DNA of 64,000 bases from NCBI GenBank assembly GCA_035547835.1, contig DASZTW010000007.1:62001-126000 (forward strand), read 5' to 3'. The notes under the pieces were generated by a model. That model had not been told where the DNA came from, ran no database searches, and saw only the letters and a list, made by a program, of their open reading frames with translations. The position numbers and the translations under genes were made by a program. Positions 8,850 through 16,766 of this stretch are shown here, in pieces. The stretch comes from Acidimicrobiales bacterium. Its GTDB lineage: Bacteria; Actinomycetota; Acidimicrobiia; Acidimicrobiales; Iamiaceae. Position 1 is the first letter of the stretch, and the number at the start of each line of letters is the position of its first letter.

Positions 8850-8906
8850 CCGACCCACCGTCGGCGCAAGGCAGGGGCGGCGATCGGCCGGGTCAGCCGT
8901 CGGGCC

Positions 8907-10553
8907 TCAGCGCAATGGATCGATCAACACACCGGGATTCAACACACCGGTCGGGTCGAGCGCACCTTTCGCTGCCCGCAGCGCCGCAGCGAAGGGGTCC
9001 GGGCGCTGCTCGTCATACCAGCGCCGGTGGTCGCGCCCGACTGCGTGGTGGTGGGTGATCGTGCCGCCACCGGCGAGGACCGCGTCCGAGGCGGCCGCTT
9101 TGATGTCGTCCCACTGGTCGACGAGCGAGCCCCAGCGCCCTGGCGCGTACACGGTGAAGTACGGCGCGGCACCATCGGGATAGACGTGGGTGAAGCGGCA
9201 CGACACGACGCCCCCGCCGCACACGTCCTGCAGGGCCGCGGCGGTCGCGGACATGACCGCTTGGTGGAGGTCGCCGAAGCGGTCCCAGGTGATGGCGGTC
9301 TCGAACGTGTCGACCACGAGTCCCAGCGAGGCCAGCGCGTCGCGGGTGTACGGCGCCCGCAGGAAGCTGTTGCGCCACTCGCCCGCGGCGCCCTCACGGC
9401 TGGCCGTGGCATCGTCTTCGCGCGGCGCGCCAGGCGCGCCCGCGTCGGAGTACCGGACCGGCTCGGGCAGCAACCCGCCGTGGTCGCGGCACAGTTCGAC
9501 GGCTCGTGTCATCGCTGGTTCGACGGGATGGTCAGCCGACTCGAAGCCGAGCACCAGCAGCGCGCCGACCCCGGTGGTGCCGGCCGACAGCGCCGCCTCG
9601 GTGCCGTCGAGCAGCCGGCAGTTCGTCGGGAACAAGGCGGCCTGCGCCAACGAGCGAACTGCCTCGACACCACGCTCGAGCGCGGCGAACGTGACCGACG
9701 TGCCGGCCCGCCAGCGGGGCCGGTCCTGCAGTCGCATCCAAGCCTCGGTGATGATCCCGAGCGAGCCCTCGGAGCCGATGAACATGCGGTCCGGCGACGG
9801 CCCCGCTCCTGAGCCGGGCAGGCGCCTCGACTCACTGATGCCCGAAGGGGTGACGACGCGTAACGACTCGGTGAGGTCGTCGATGTGCGTGTACACGGTC
9901 GCGAAGTGGCCCCCCGCGCGGGTGGCGAGCCATCCCCCCAAGGTCGATCGCTCGAACGACTGCGGGAAGTGCCGCAACGTGAGGTCGTGAGGGCGGAGCT
10001 GGTCTTCGAGGTGAGGGCCCAGCGTGCCCGCCTGGATCCTCGCAGCACGACTGGTCCGGTCGATCTCCAGCACCCGGTCCATCGTGGTGAGGTCGATGCT
10101 CACTGCGCCCCGGTAGCCGTCGCCGACATCGGCCTCCACGCCGCCGACGACCGATGACCCGCCGCCGTAGGGAATGGCCGCGATGCCGTCAGCCGCGCAC
10201 CAGTCGAGCAGGTCGACCACTTCGGCTTCTGTCGTCGGCCGGGCCACGAGGTCCGGTGGGTGCGCTAGGCGTCCCTCCAAGTTGCGGACCACATCTCGGA
10301 ACGCCTTGCCGTGCGTGTGGCCGGCGCGGCTGTTGGGATCATCTGCGCACAGGTGGGCGAGCGCGTCGGGTGCGGTCACGCGAGGTGGCCGGAGCCCGAG
10401 CGTCGCAGGGTCGGGTGGGTCATGTGGTTCGAGCGTCGCCTGGCCGTCGCCGAACAGCCCCGTGACCGATGCGGCGAGCTTGTCGCGCTGTGCAGTGGTC
10501 AGCGCCGCGTCCTCGTAGCCCCAACCCCACCAGGAAGGAACGCGGCCGGCCAT
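8907..10553 (-). CDS. FAD-linked oxidase of the alkyl-DHAP synthase (AGPS) family
   Basis: This 548-residue flavoprotein matches the alkyldihydroxyacetonephosphate synthase group of the vanillyl-alcohol-oxidase superfamily. It has HGKAFRDVVRNLEG (about residues 81-94), the FAD loop PYGGGSSVVGGVE (about 128-140), ERSTLGGWLATRAGG (the human enzyme has FSTVGGWVSTRASG), and near the C-terminus the histidine-rich ITHHHAVGRDHRRW (human ISHHHGVGK). AGPS exchanges the acyl chain of acyl-DHAP for a fatty alcohol, forming the glycerol ether bond. Bacterial relatives include other FAD oxidases, so the exact reaction is inferred. The ATG at 10553 gives MAGRVPSWWGWGYED, a start typical of the family. A fatty acyl reductase (3066-5606) and an alkylglycerol-monooxygenase-like gene (16767-17951) lie nearby. 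Confidence 0.8.
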   Translation of the reverse strand: MAGRVPSWWGWGYEDAALTTAQRDKLAASVTGLFGDGQATLEPHDPPDPATLGLRPPRVTAPDALAHLCADDPNSRAGHTHGKAFRDVVRNLEGRLAHPPDLVARPTTEAEVVDLLDWCAADGIAAIPYGGGSSVVGGVEADVGDGYRGAVSIDLTTMDRVLEIDRTSRAARIQAGTLGPHLEDQLRPHDLTLRHFPQSFERSTLGGWLATRAGGHFATVYTHIDDLTESLRVVTPSGISESRRLPGSGAGPSPDRMFIGSEGSLGIITEAWMRLQDRPRWRAGTSVTFAALERGVEAVRSLAQAALFPTNCRLLDGTEAALSAGTTGVGALLVLGFESADHPVEPAMTRAVELCRDHGGLLPEPVRYSDAGAPGAPREDDATASREGAAGEWRNSFLRAPYTRDALASLGLVVDTFETAITWDRFGDLHQAVMSATAAALQDVCGGGVVSCRFTHVYPDGAAPYFTVYAPGRWGSLVDQWDDIKAAASDAVLAGGGTITHHHAVGRDHRRWYDEQRPDPFAAALRAAKGALDPTGVLNPGVLIDPLR

Positions 10554-10640
10554 GGCGCTCACCCTACGCACCTCCCGGGAGCCCTGCGGCGAGGCTGCGC
10601 GCCCCGAGCAGCCGCTCGCCGCCAGGCGTATCGTCACGGC

Positions 10641-12050
10641 ATGACCATCGACTTCCGCAACGAGACCGTTGGCGAGCTCGCGTCCCGGGTGCAGTCCGGC
10701 GACGTGTCCGCTCGCGAGCTCACGGAAGCCGCGCTGGCGCGCATCGATGAGTTGAACCCCACCATCAACGCGTTCGTCGCCGTCGACGCCGATCTCGCGC
10801 TGCGCGACGCCGACGATCTCGACCGGCGGCGAGCTGCGGGTGACGATGTCGGTCCGCTCGCCGGCATCCCGATCGGCGTCAAGGACCTGGAGGACGCGGC
10901 GGGGTTCCGCACCACCCATGGATCGCTGGTGCACGCCAACGACCCGGTCGCCGTTTCCGACTCCGTGCTGGTGGAACGCATGCGGCAGTCGGGCTGCATC
11001 ATCATCGGCAAGACCAACACCCCTGAGCACGGTCACAAGGCCGACTCGACCAACCTCGTCTTCGGCTCCACCCGCAACCCGTGGAACACCGATTTCTCCG
11101 CCGGCGGGTCGAGCGGCGGGAGCGCGGCGGCCGTTGCGGCCGGCATGGTCCCGCTGTGCACGGCGAGCGACGGCGGCGGCTCGATCCGGATCCCCTCAGC
11201 AGTCAACGGCCTGGTCGGGCTCAAACCCTCGATCGGCCGCGTTCCGGGGGGAGGCCCGACGCCGACGAGCTGGGCGGACCTGTCGACCAAGGGCGTGGCG
11301 GTGCAGCGCGCCGAAGACCTCGCGCTCGTGCTCGACGCGGTCATCGGTCCCGATCCGACCGACCTCCGTTCGCTGCCGATGCCCGAACAGTCGTGGGTCG
11401 ACGCCGTCGCCACCTTGCACACGCCTCGTCGGGCGCTGTGGTCGCCCACGTTGGGTTACGGCACGGTCGACCGCGAAGTCGCCGAGTTGTGCCAGGCCGC
11501 GGTCGACAAGCTGGCTGCCGAAGGCACCGAGATCATCGAAGTGCCGGTCGTGTTCGACGAGGACCCGGTCATGCCGTGGTTGAACCTCGCCATGATCGGC
11601 AGCCTCGCGGCTTTGCGCTCGCTGCGTGACGACGGCCGGTGGGAGCAACTCGATCCGGGCCATGTCGCTCTGATGGAGATGTGCGAATCGCACGCCACGG
11701 CCGCTGACGTCATCGACGCCACTCGGGTCGCGCACGTGTTGAACTTGCGCCTGGTCGAGCTGTTCCACCAGGCGCCGCTGCTGCTCGCGCCGACGGTGGC
11801 AGGGCAGCCGGGCGCGCCGGGGAGCGAGGGCACGATCAACGGCCAAGTCACCCCGAGCTGGGTGGCGTTCACGTACCCGTTCAACCTGACACGCTCGCCG
11901 GCCGGCACCGTGCCCGTCGGCCGCACCGAGTCGGGCGTTCCCGTCGGTCTCCAGGTGATCGGGCCCCAACACGGCGACGCGGTGGTGCTGCGCATGCTCG
12001 CCGTGCTCGAGCGGGTCATCGCCTTTGACGAGCGCGCTCCGCTGAGCTGA
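10641..12050 (+). CDS. Amidase signature family hydrolase
   Basis: This 469-residue amidase-signature enzyme has a visible Ser-cisSer-Lys machinery: Lys in IPIGVKDLED, cis-Ser in SAGGSSGGSAAAVAAGM and the nucleophile in SDGGGSIRIPSAVNGLVGLKPS. Such enzymes cleave amide bonds of small molecules in the cytoplasm. GatA-type activity is unlikely, because gatB and gatC are absent and the C-terminal half (GQPGAPGSEGTINGQ, then a FNLTRSPAGTVPVG segment) looks like catabolic amidases. The ATG at 10641 is 88 bp from the divergent flavoprotein gene. A decarboxylase-like gene starts 6 bp downstream and is probably cotranscribed. The substrate is unknown. Confidence 0.9.
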   Translation: MTIDFRNETVGELASRVQSGDVSARELTEAALARIDELNPTINAFVAVDADLALRDADDLDRRRAAGDDVGPLAGIPIGVKDLEDAAGFRTTHGSLVHANDPVAVSDSVLVERMRQSGCIIIGKTNTPEHGHKADSTNLVFGSTRNPWNTDFSAGGSSGGSAAAVAAGMVPLCTASDGGGSIRIPSAVNGLVGLKPSIGRVPGGGPTPTSWADLSTKGVAVQRAEDLALVLDAVIGPDPTDLRSLPMPEQSWVDAVATLHTPRRALWSPTLGYGTVDREVAELCQAAVDKLAAEGTEIIEVPVVFDEDPVMPWLNLAMIGSLAALRSLRDDGRWEQLDPGHVALMEMCESHATAADVIDATRVAHVLNLRLVELFHQAPLLLAPTVAGQPGAPGSEGTINGQVTPSWVAFTYPFNLTRSPAGTVPVGRTESGVPVGLQVIGPQHGDAVVLRMLAVLERVIAFDERAPLS

Positions 12051-12056
12051 CGCGAG

Positions 12057-12773
12057 ATGTCGGGTTTGGCGGACCGATGGGAGCTGGTCGGAGAGGGCCT
12101 CGTCGCGTTCGCCCGCGCCCGCAGCCTCACCTGGCCGCTGCCCGAGGGCATGACCCGCGCTCCTGGGCCCGCCATGGTCACCGCGCTGCGCTACACCGAC
12201 TCGACGGTCGGGCCGTTCCTCGAACTGGCCGTGGCGCTGCCGGCGAGGATCGGCGGTCACTTCGGTTGGTGCCGCACGTTGGTGGTGGTCGACCGCGGCG
12301 AGGTCCGCAACGCACTTCGCGCACACTGGGGCCTGCCTTGCGCAGTGGGCACGTTGCGGTGGCTCGCCCGCGAAGAATCGCGCGAGCTGGTGTGGGAGGA
12401 GCGCGACCTCGTCGTGCGAGGCCGCGGGCGGGGCCCGGTGGTCCCTTGGATGGCACCCCAGCCGCTGTTCCTCGAGCGCAACCGCGAACCGGTGATCGCC
12501 CCGGGCCGGGCCCGGGGGACCCTGAAGGTGGCGCGGGTCACGGTCCACACCTATCCGGGCGACGACCTTGCCGCGCTGGCCGGCGGCCACCCCGGTGCGG
12601 TGCTGCGGGGCCTCCACCACGTGCGTGGCCCGGCACGGGTCGTGCGGACCGCGCCGGTGCTGGCCCCCCGTGCCGCCGGTTCGCCCGAACCGGTGCTGTT
12701 CGATCCCGTCCGCTTCGAGCGGTTCAGCCACGAGCCGGTCCGCTGCGACGTCGTTGGCTCGAACCTGCGATGA
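12057..12773 (+). CDS. Acetoacetate-decarboxylase-like fold protein, function unknown
   Basis: This 238-residue soluble protein starts 6 bp after the amidase stop. VTALRYTDSTVGPFLELAVALPARIG resembles the core strand and loop of the acetoacetate decarboxylase superfamily. I cannot identify a convincing catalytic lysine in the sequence that follows, so it may be a non-decarboxylating member of that fold. It has no signal peptide or membrane segment. Co-transcription with the amidase is likely from spacing. The family call is tentative. Confidence 0.65.
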   Translation: MSGLADRWELVGEGLVAFARARSLTWPLPEGMTRAPGPAMVTALRYTDSTVGPFLELAVALPARIGGHFGWCRTLVVVDRGEVRNALRAHWGLPCAVGTLRWLAREESRELVWEERDLVVRGRGRGPVVPWMAPQPLFLERNREPVIAPGRARGTLKVARVTVHTYPGDDLAALAGGHPGAVLRGLHHVRGPARVVRTAPVLAPRAAGSPEPVLFDPVRFERFSHEPVRCDVVGSNLR

Positions 12774-12828
12774 CGGCTCGATCCCGGTTCCGGGTGGCTT
12801 CCCGCTTGCGGTAGCGTTCGTCGTCCCA

Positions 12829-12902
12829 GGGCGTGTAGCTCAGTTGGTCAGAGCGCTCGCCTCACACGCGAGAGGTCACAGGTTCAAGTCCTGTCACGCC
12901 CA
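12829..12902 (+). tRNA. tRNA-Val (anticodon CAC)
   Basis: The cloverleaf can be folded by eye. The acceptor GGGCGTG pairs with CACGCCC, the D-arm is GCTC/GAGC, and the anticodon stem CTCGC/GCGAG encloses the loop CTCACAC with anticodon CAC. The T-arm ACAGG-TTCAAGT-CCTGT is followed by discriminator A. The 3' CCA is not encoded. It sits alone between two protein genes. Confidence 0.96.
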
Positions 12903-12929
12903 CTCCTGGCCCCGTCACCCGCGGGTACC

Positions 12930-13331
12930 TCACGACCCGAGCTTGGCTTCCGGTCGGGTCGGCTCGAACAGCTCCACGGGGTTGCCCGAGGGATCTTCGA
13001 CGAGGATCTGCTTGCCGCCCACGCCGGTCACGATCTCGTTGCGGAACCGTGCGCCCTTCGCTCGCAGGTCGGCCACGAGGGCTGCCAGGTCGGCGACCTC
13101 GAGAGAGAAGCGGTTCCAACCGCCAGGGGCCGGCACGGAGCCGTCTGGCATCGCTTGGCCGCCGCCGGGTCCGCCGCCCGGCGCGCTCAACACCAGGCGG
13201 AGATCACCCGCGGAGAGCATGGCGAACGTGGGGGCGGGGTGCATGTCTTCGTGGAAGCCGAGCATTCCGCAGTAGAACGCGATCGCCTCGTCGACATCGT
13301 TCACGATGTAACGCACGCTGACCGTGGCCAT
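12930..13331 (-). CDS. VOC (glyoxalase/bleomycin-resistance) superfamily protein
   Basis: This 133-residue single-module vicinal-oxygen-chelate protein has SVRYIVNDVDEAIAFYCGMLGF at the N-terminus and KQILVEDPSGNPVELFEP at the C-terminus, the usual start and end of the fold, with a metal-ligand Glu in the last strand. A strong Shine-Dalgarno (GAGGAGG) precedes the ATG at 13331. Members are small-molecule-binding or metal-dependent enzymes. Nothing here defines the ligand. It is transcribed toward the tRNA-Val gene and stands alone. Confidence 0.85.
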   Translation of the reverse strand: MATVSVRYIVNDVDEAIAFYCGMLGFHEDMHPAPTFAMLSAGDLRLVLSAPGGGPGGGQAMPDGSVPAPGGWNRFSLEVADLAALVADLRAKGARFRNEIVTGVGGKQILVEDPSGNPVELFEPTRPEAKLGS

Positions 13332-13399
13332 GATGACCTCCTCGTGTCGCACCGCCTTCGGCAAGGTAGCGCGGGCGCGGGCGGGCGCACCGGCGACCG

Positions 13400-14464
13400 T
13401 CACGCCGGGTACGTGGCGACCTCGGTGGCCTTGACCGAAACCCAGACGTGGCGTCCGGGGGTGATGTCGAGCTCGGCGCCCGACGCGGCGGTGATCTCCG
13501 CGACGATCGTGGGTGATCCCGCCACCCGGACGCGCAGGCGCCCGGCGAGTGGTTCGACGGTGTCGACCACGCCCGCCCAGCAGTTGCGGCTCGACCCGGC
13601 GGGTCGCTCGAGGCTGATGGTCACCGCGTTGGGTGACACCACCGCCAGAAGCGGTGTGGCCGGGGCCTCGGCGGTGCCCAGCACCAGCGCGGCGCCCCCG
13701 CCCACGTCCAAGCTGGCGCCGTCGGCGGTCGTGGTGCCGGCGTAGAGGTTGGTGCCGGCCAGCGACGCGACCCACGGCGTGCGCGGCCGGGCAGTGACCT
13801 CGCTCGGCGTGCCTTGCTGCACGACTCGACCGTCCTCGAGGACCACGACCCGGTCCGCGAGCACCGCGGCATCGACAGGGTCATGGGTGATGACGATGCG
13901 CACGCCGGCGAAGTCGCCGAGCTCCCGCGCGAGGTCGTGGCGCACGTCGTGGCGCGTCGTGGTGTCGAGCGCGGCAAGCGGTTCGTCGAGCAACAGCAGC
14001 TCCGGCTCAATCGCGAGGGCTCGGGCCAGCGCGACCCGCTGTGCCTGGCCGCCCGACAGCTCGGCCGGGGCCGCGTGGGCATGGTCGGCAAGGCCCAGCC
14101 GCTCGAGCCACCCGCCTGCGGCGCGCCGGGCGGCGGCCCGCGACGCACCCCTCGAGCGAAGGCCGAACGCCACGTTGTCGAGCGCGCTCAGGTGTGGGAA
14201 GAGGAGGTACTCCTGGAACACGACACCGATCGGTCGGTGCTCAGGCGCCACGAACCGTGCTCGGTTGGTGTCGGCCAACACGAGATCGCCGAGCGTGACG
14301 CGGCCTTCGCTGAGGGGCACGAGTCCTGCGAGCGACTGCAGCAACGTCGTCTTGCCGGCTCCGTTGGGCCCCATCAGCGCCACGGTTGTGCCTGCGTCGA
14401 CACGCAAGGCCGCGTCGAGCTCGAAGCCGTCGCGGCGGACCCGCAGCTGTGCGTCGAGTGTCAT
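13400..14464 (-). CDS. modC: Molybdate ABC transporter ATP-binding protein
   Basis: This 354-residue ABC ATPase powers molybdate (or tungstate) import. Walker A is MGPNGAGKTTLLQSLAG, the Q-loop is VVFQEYLLFPHL, the signature is ELSGGQAQRVALARAL, Walker B is LLLLDEPLAALD and the H-loop is ITHD. The C-terminal 100 residues are a TOBE-type molybdate-binding region. The ATG at 14464 overlaps the modB stop (ATGA). It is the last gene of a four-gene minus-strand operon. Confidence 0.92.
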   Translation of the reverse strand: MTLDAQLRVRRDGFELDAALRVDAGTTVALMGPNGAGKTTLLQSLAGLVPLSEGRVTLGDLVLADTNRARFVAPEHRPIGVVFQEYLLFPHLSALDNVAFGLRSRGASRAAARRAAGGWLERLGLADHAHAAPAELSGGQAQRVALARALAIEPELLLLDEPLAALDTTTRHDVRHDLARELGDFAGVRIVITHDPVDAAVLADRVVVLEDGRVVQQGTPSEVTARPRTPWVASLAGTNLYAGTTTADGASLDVGGGAALVLGTAEAPATPLLAVVSPNAVTISLERPAGSSRNCWAGVVDTVEPLAGRLRVRVAGSPTIVAEITAASGAELDITPGRHVWVSVKATEVATYPA

Positions 14465-15270
14465 CGGGCGGTCAGCCAGCGGTCGCGCAGCGCCACGAGC
14501 ACGAGGAACGACACGCCGAGCAGCACGATGCTCAACGTGATCGCCGAGTCCCGTTCGGTGCCCTGCAGCTTCAAGAACACGAACAACGGCAGCGTCTGGG
14601 TCGTGCCGGGAAGGTTGCCGGCGAACGTGATCGTGGCGCCGAACTCGCCCAGCGCTCGCGCCCAGCACAGGACGGAGCCCGCGACCAGCGACGGGCGCAC
14701 CAGCGGCAACGTGACGCGCCAGAACACCCGCGAGCGCGACGCGCCCAGGGTGCGGGCGGCGTGCTCGAGACGATGGTCGACCGACGCGAACGCCGCTTCG
14801 AGCGTGATCACCATGAACGGCATCGCCACGAACGTCTCGGCGGCGACCGCGCCGGCGGTGGTGTACGGCAAGTGCACGCCGAGCTGGTCGAACGGCTTCC
14901 CGACGAGGCCTCGACGCCCGAAGGCCAACAGCAGCGCCACGCCACCCACGACCGGCGGCAGCACCATCGGCATGGTCGTGATGGCCCGCACCACCCGCTT
15001 TCCCGGGTAGTCGACGTTGGCCTGCAGCCATGCGAGCGGCACGCCGAGCACGAGCGCCACGCCGGTGGCCGACAGCGACGTCTCGAGCGACAGCAGCAGC
15101 GCTTTGCGAGCGTCGGGGCTCGTGAGACGGCTCCACGACCCGTGCCACGGTGCCCGCCAGACGAGCCCGAGCAGCGGCAGGGCGAACAGCGCGGCCGCGA
15201 GCACGCCCGGCACGAGCACCCACAGGGGTGGCACCGTGCGGCGCGAGGTCGCGCCCGTCCGCGTCGTCAC
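14461..15270 (-). CDS. modB: Molybdate ABC transporter permease
   Basis: This 269-residue inner-membrane permease has five or six transmembrane segments and the EAA-loop motif AARTLGASRSRVFWRVTLPLVRP, followed by the ModB-type WARALGEFGATITFAGN. The GTG start at 15270 is 12 bp after the regulator gene, and the stop overlaps modC. It forms the channel used by ModA-delivered oxyanion. The membrane topology is typical of ModB/CysT-type permeases. Molybdate is favoured because of the adjacent ModA and a TOBE-domain regulator. Confidence 0.92.
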   Translation of the reverse strand: MTTRTGATSRRTVPPLWVLVPGVLAAALFALPLLGLVWRAPWHGSWSRLTSPDARKALLLSLETSLSATGVALVLGVPLAWLQANVDYPGKRVVRAITTMPMVLPPVVGGVALLLAFGRRGLVGKPFDQLGVHLPYTTAGAVAAETFVAMPFMVITLEAAFASVDHRLEHAARTLGASRSRVFWRVTLPLVRPSLVAGSVLCWARALGEFGATITFAGNLPGTTQTLPLFVFLKLQGTERDSAITLSIVLLGVSFLVLVALRDRWLTAR

Positions 15271-15282
15271 GGGCGCCGGCGC

Positions 15283-15690
15283 CTACGGCTCCGCCGGCCG
15301 CTCGACCACGACGTTGGTGGCCTTCACGACCGCAGTGGCCACGACGCCGGGCGTGAGCTCGAGCTCGTCAGCCGCCTCGCGCGTCATGAGCGAGACCACG
15401 CGGTGAGAACCGGCCTGGATCTCGACCTGCGCCGTGACCTTGTCCTTCACCACACGCGTGACGATCCCTTGGAAACGGTTCCGTGCCGAGCGGCCGACCA
15501 CGACTTCCGGATCGTGATCGACTTCGTCCGCGGCGGTGACGGCGAAGGCGGCGAGCGACGCCCCGTCGACGAGCCGATGGCCGCCGTGTGGTCGCTGCGA
15601 TGCTATCTTGCCGTCGTCGACCCAGCGGCGGAGCGTGTCGACGCTCACGCCGAGCAGCTTGGCGGCTTGGCCCATCCGATATGACGGCAT
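15283..15690 (-). CDS. HTH (MerR/excisionase-like) plus TOBE/Mop domain protein
   Basis: This 135-residue two-domain protein starts with a MerR/excisionase-type winged helix (YRMGQAAKLLGVSVDTLRRWVDDGKI, residues 4-29, then GGHRLVD). It ends with a single molbindin (TOBE) domain (NRFQGIVTRVVKDKVTAQVEIQAG ... VVATAVVKATNVVVERP). The simplest reading is a molybdate-sensing regulator, a short alternative to ModE. It lies between modA and modB in one operon, 12 bp before modB. An ATG at 15690 and a weak purine-rich Shine-Dalgarno set the start. DNA binding is inferred only. Confidence 0.85.
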   Translation of the reverse strand: MPSYRMGQAAKLLGVSVDTLRRWVDDGKIASQRPHGGHRLVDGASLAAFAVTAADEVDHDPEVVVGRSARNRFQGIVTRVVKDKVTAQVEIQAGSHRVVSLMTREAADELELTPGVVATAVVKATNVVVERPAEP

Positions 15691-15757
15691 TGGCGGGTCC
15701 TCTCGACTCCGGTGGCGGTGGGGTGGGACGTGGGTGGTCGGCGGCGGGCGCTCCAGG

Positions 15758-16576
15758 TCACGAGGCGGGCAGGAACCCCCGCGCGGTCAAGGCGCGCTGG
15801 CCCGAGCCGTGCACGATCGCGTCGACGAAAGCGGCGGCTGCGGCACGGTGCTTGGTGGCTTTCACGATGGCGATCGGGTACGTGGCGATGGCGTTCTGCG
15901 CCGCGGGGATCGCGACGCCTTGGCCCTCGGAGCCGGCGGCCTTCACGTCGGTGACGTAGACGACGGTGGCGTCGGCCTCGCCGGTCACCACCTTGGTGAC
16001 CGCGGCCTTCACGTCGGGCTCGAGCGATTTGGGGTGCGGCGTGAGGCTGGCGGCGCGGAAGATCTGTGTGGCGTACTTGCCGGCGGGGACGGTCTCGTCG
16101 CACAGCACCAGCGTGAGGTCCGACTTCGTGAGGTCGGCGAGAGCCTTGACGTGCTTCGGGTTGCCAGGTGCCACGAGGATCTCGAGCTTGTTGCGCGCGA
16201 ACGTGACGGGCGGCTCCACCAGGCCCTCCTGCACCAGCGTGTGCATCGTGGAGGTGTTGGCGGTGGCGATGACGTCGGCGGGCGCGCCGTTGGCGATCTG
16301 GGTCACGAGCTCGCCCGACCCGGCGAAGCTGTACGTGATCGACAGACCCGGGTCGGACGTGGCGAGGGTGGCCTTCTCGTCGCCGAAGGCTTCCGTCAGC
16401 GACGCCGCGGCAAACACCGTCACGTTGCCGTGCGCGGTGACGGCGGAGGCAGACGTGGTGCTGTTGCCCGCGGTGGCGCCGGTCGACCCGTTGGAGTTGC
16501 CGCAGCCCGCGACGACCGCGACGACCACGGCGAGCATGGCGAGCAGAGAGACGGCGGTGGCGCGGGTGCGGCGCAT
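15758..16576 (-). CDS. modA: Molybdate ABC transporter substrate-binding lipoprotein
   Basis: This 272-residue extracytoplasmic binding protein begins with MRRTRATAVSLLAMLAVV and a lipobox ending VVAGCG, so it is a lipoprotein. The mature part contains VTVFAAASLTEAFGD (the ModA N-terminal motif), YSFAGSGELVTQIANGAPADV and later TGEADATVVYVTDVKAAG. It captures molybdate or tungstate for ModB/ModC. The ATG at 16576 has GGAG upstream. It is the first gene of the modA-regulator-modB-modC operon, so the main promoter should lie in 16577-16700. Confidence 0.93.
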   Translation of the reverse strand: MRRTRATAVSLLAMLAVVVAVVAGCGNSNGSTGATAGNSTTSASAVTAHGNVTVFAAASLTEAFGDEKATLATSDPGLSITYSFAGSGELVTQIANGAPADVIATANTSTMHTLVQEGLVEPPVTFARNKLEILVAPGNPKHVKALADLTKSDLTLVLCDETVPAGKYATQIFRAASLTPHPKSLEPDVKAAVTKVVTGEADATVVYVTDVKAAGSEGQGVAIPAAQNAIATYPIAIVKATKHRAAAAAFVDAIVHGSGQRALTARGFLPAS

Positions 16577-16706
16577 GGCGCTCCAGGGGGAGGTCGGCGT
16601 GGCGGTGCCAACGAACCCTAGCGAGCGTGCAAGGTTTACCCGCTCGAAACCCGCGATGTGCGAGGCACAAGACGTCAGATGGCGTGCACCACCAACCCGC
16701 TTCGGC

Positions 16707-16759
16707 GCGTGGAATGCGACCGTGGCGGTGGGATTTGACGCGCGAAAGGGTGGGTGTGG
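16707..16759. repeat. Dispersed intergenic repeat, copy A
   Basis: About 53 bp, with the core GTGGGATTTGACGCGCG followed by GGGTGGGTG, between modA and the hydroxylase gene. It aligns with 28202-28254 at roughly 80 percent identity with one indel (counted by eye). No coding capacity is apparent. Confidence 0.6.
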
Positions 16760-16766
16760 CGGGGGG

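Noticed and set aside
12829-12902. tRNA-linked integration site
   Set aside because: No integrase gene and no repeated tRNA 3' end nearby; the flanking genes look ordinary.
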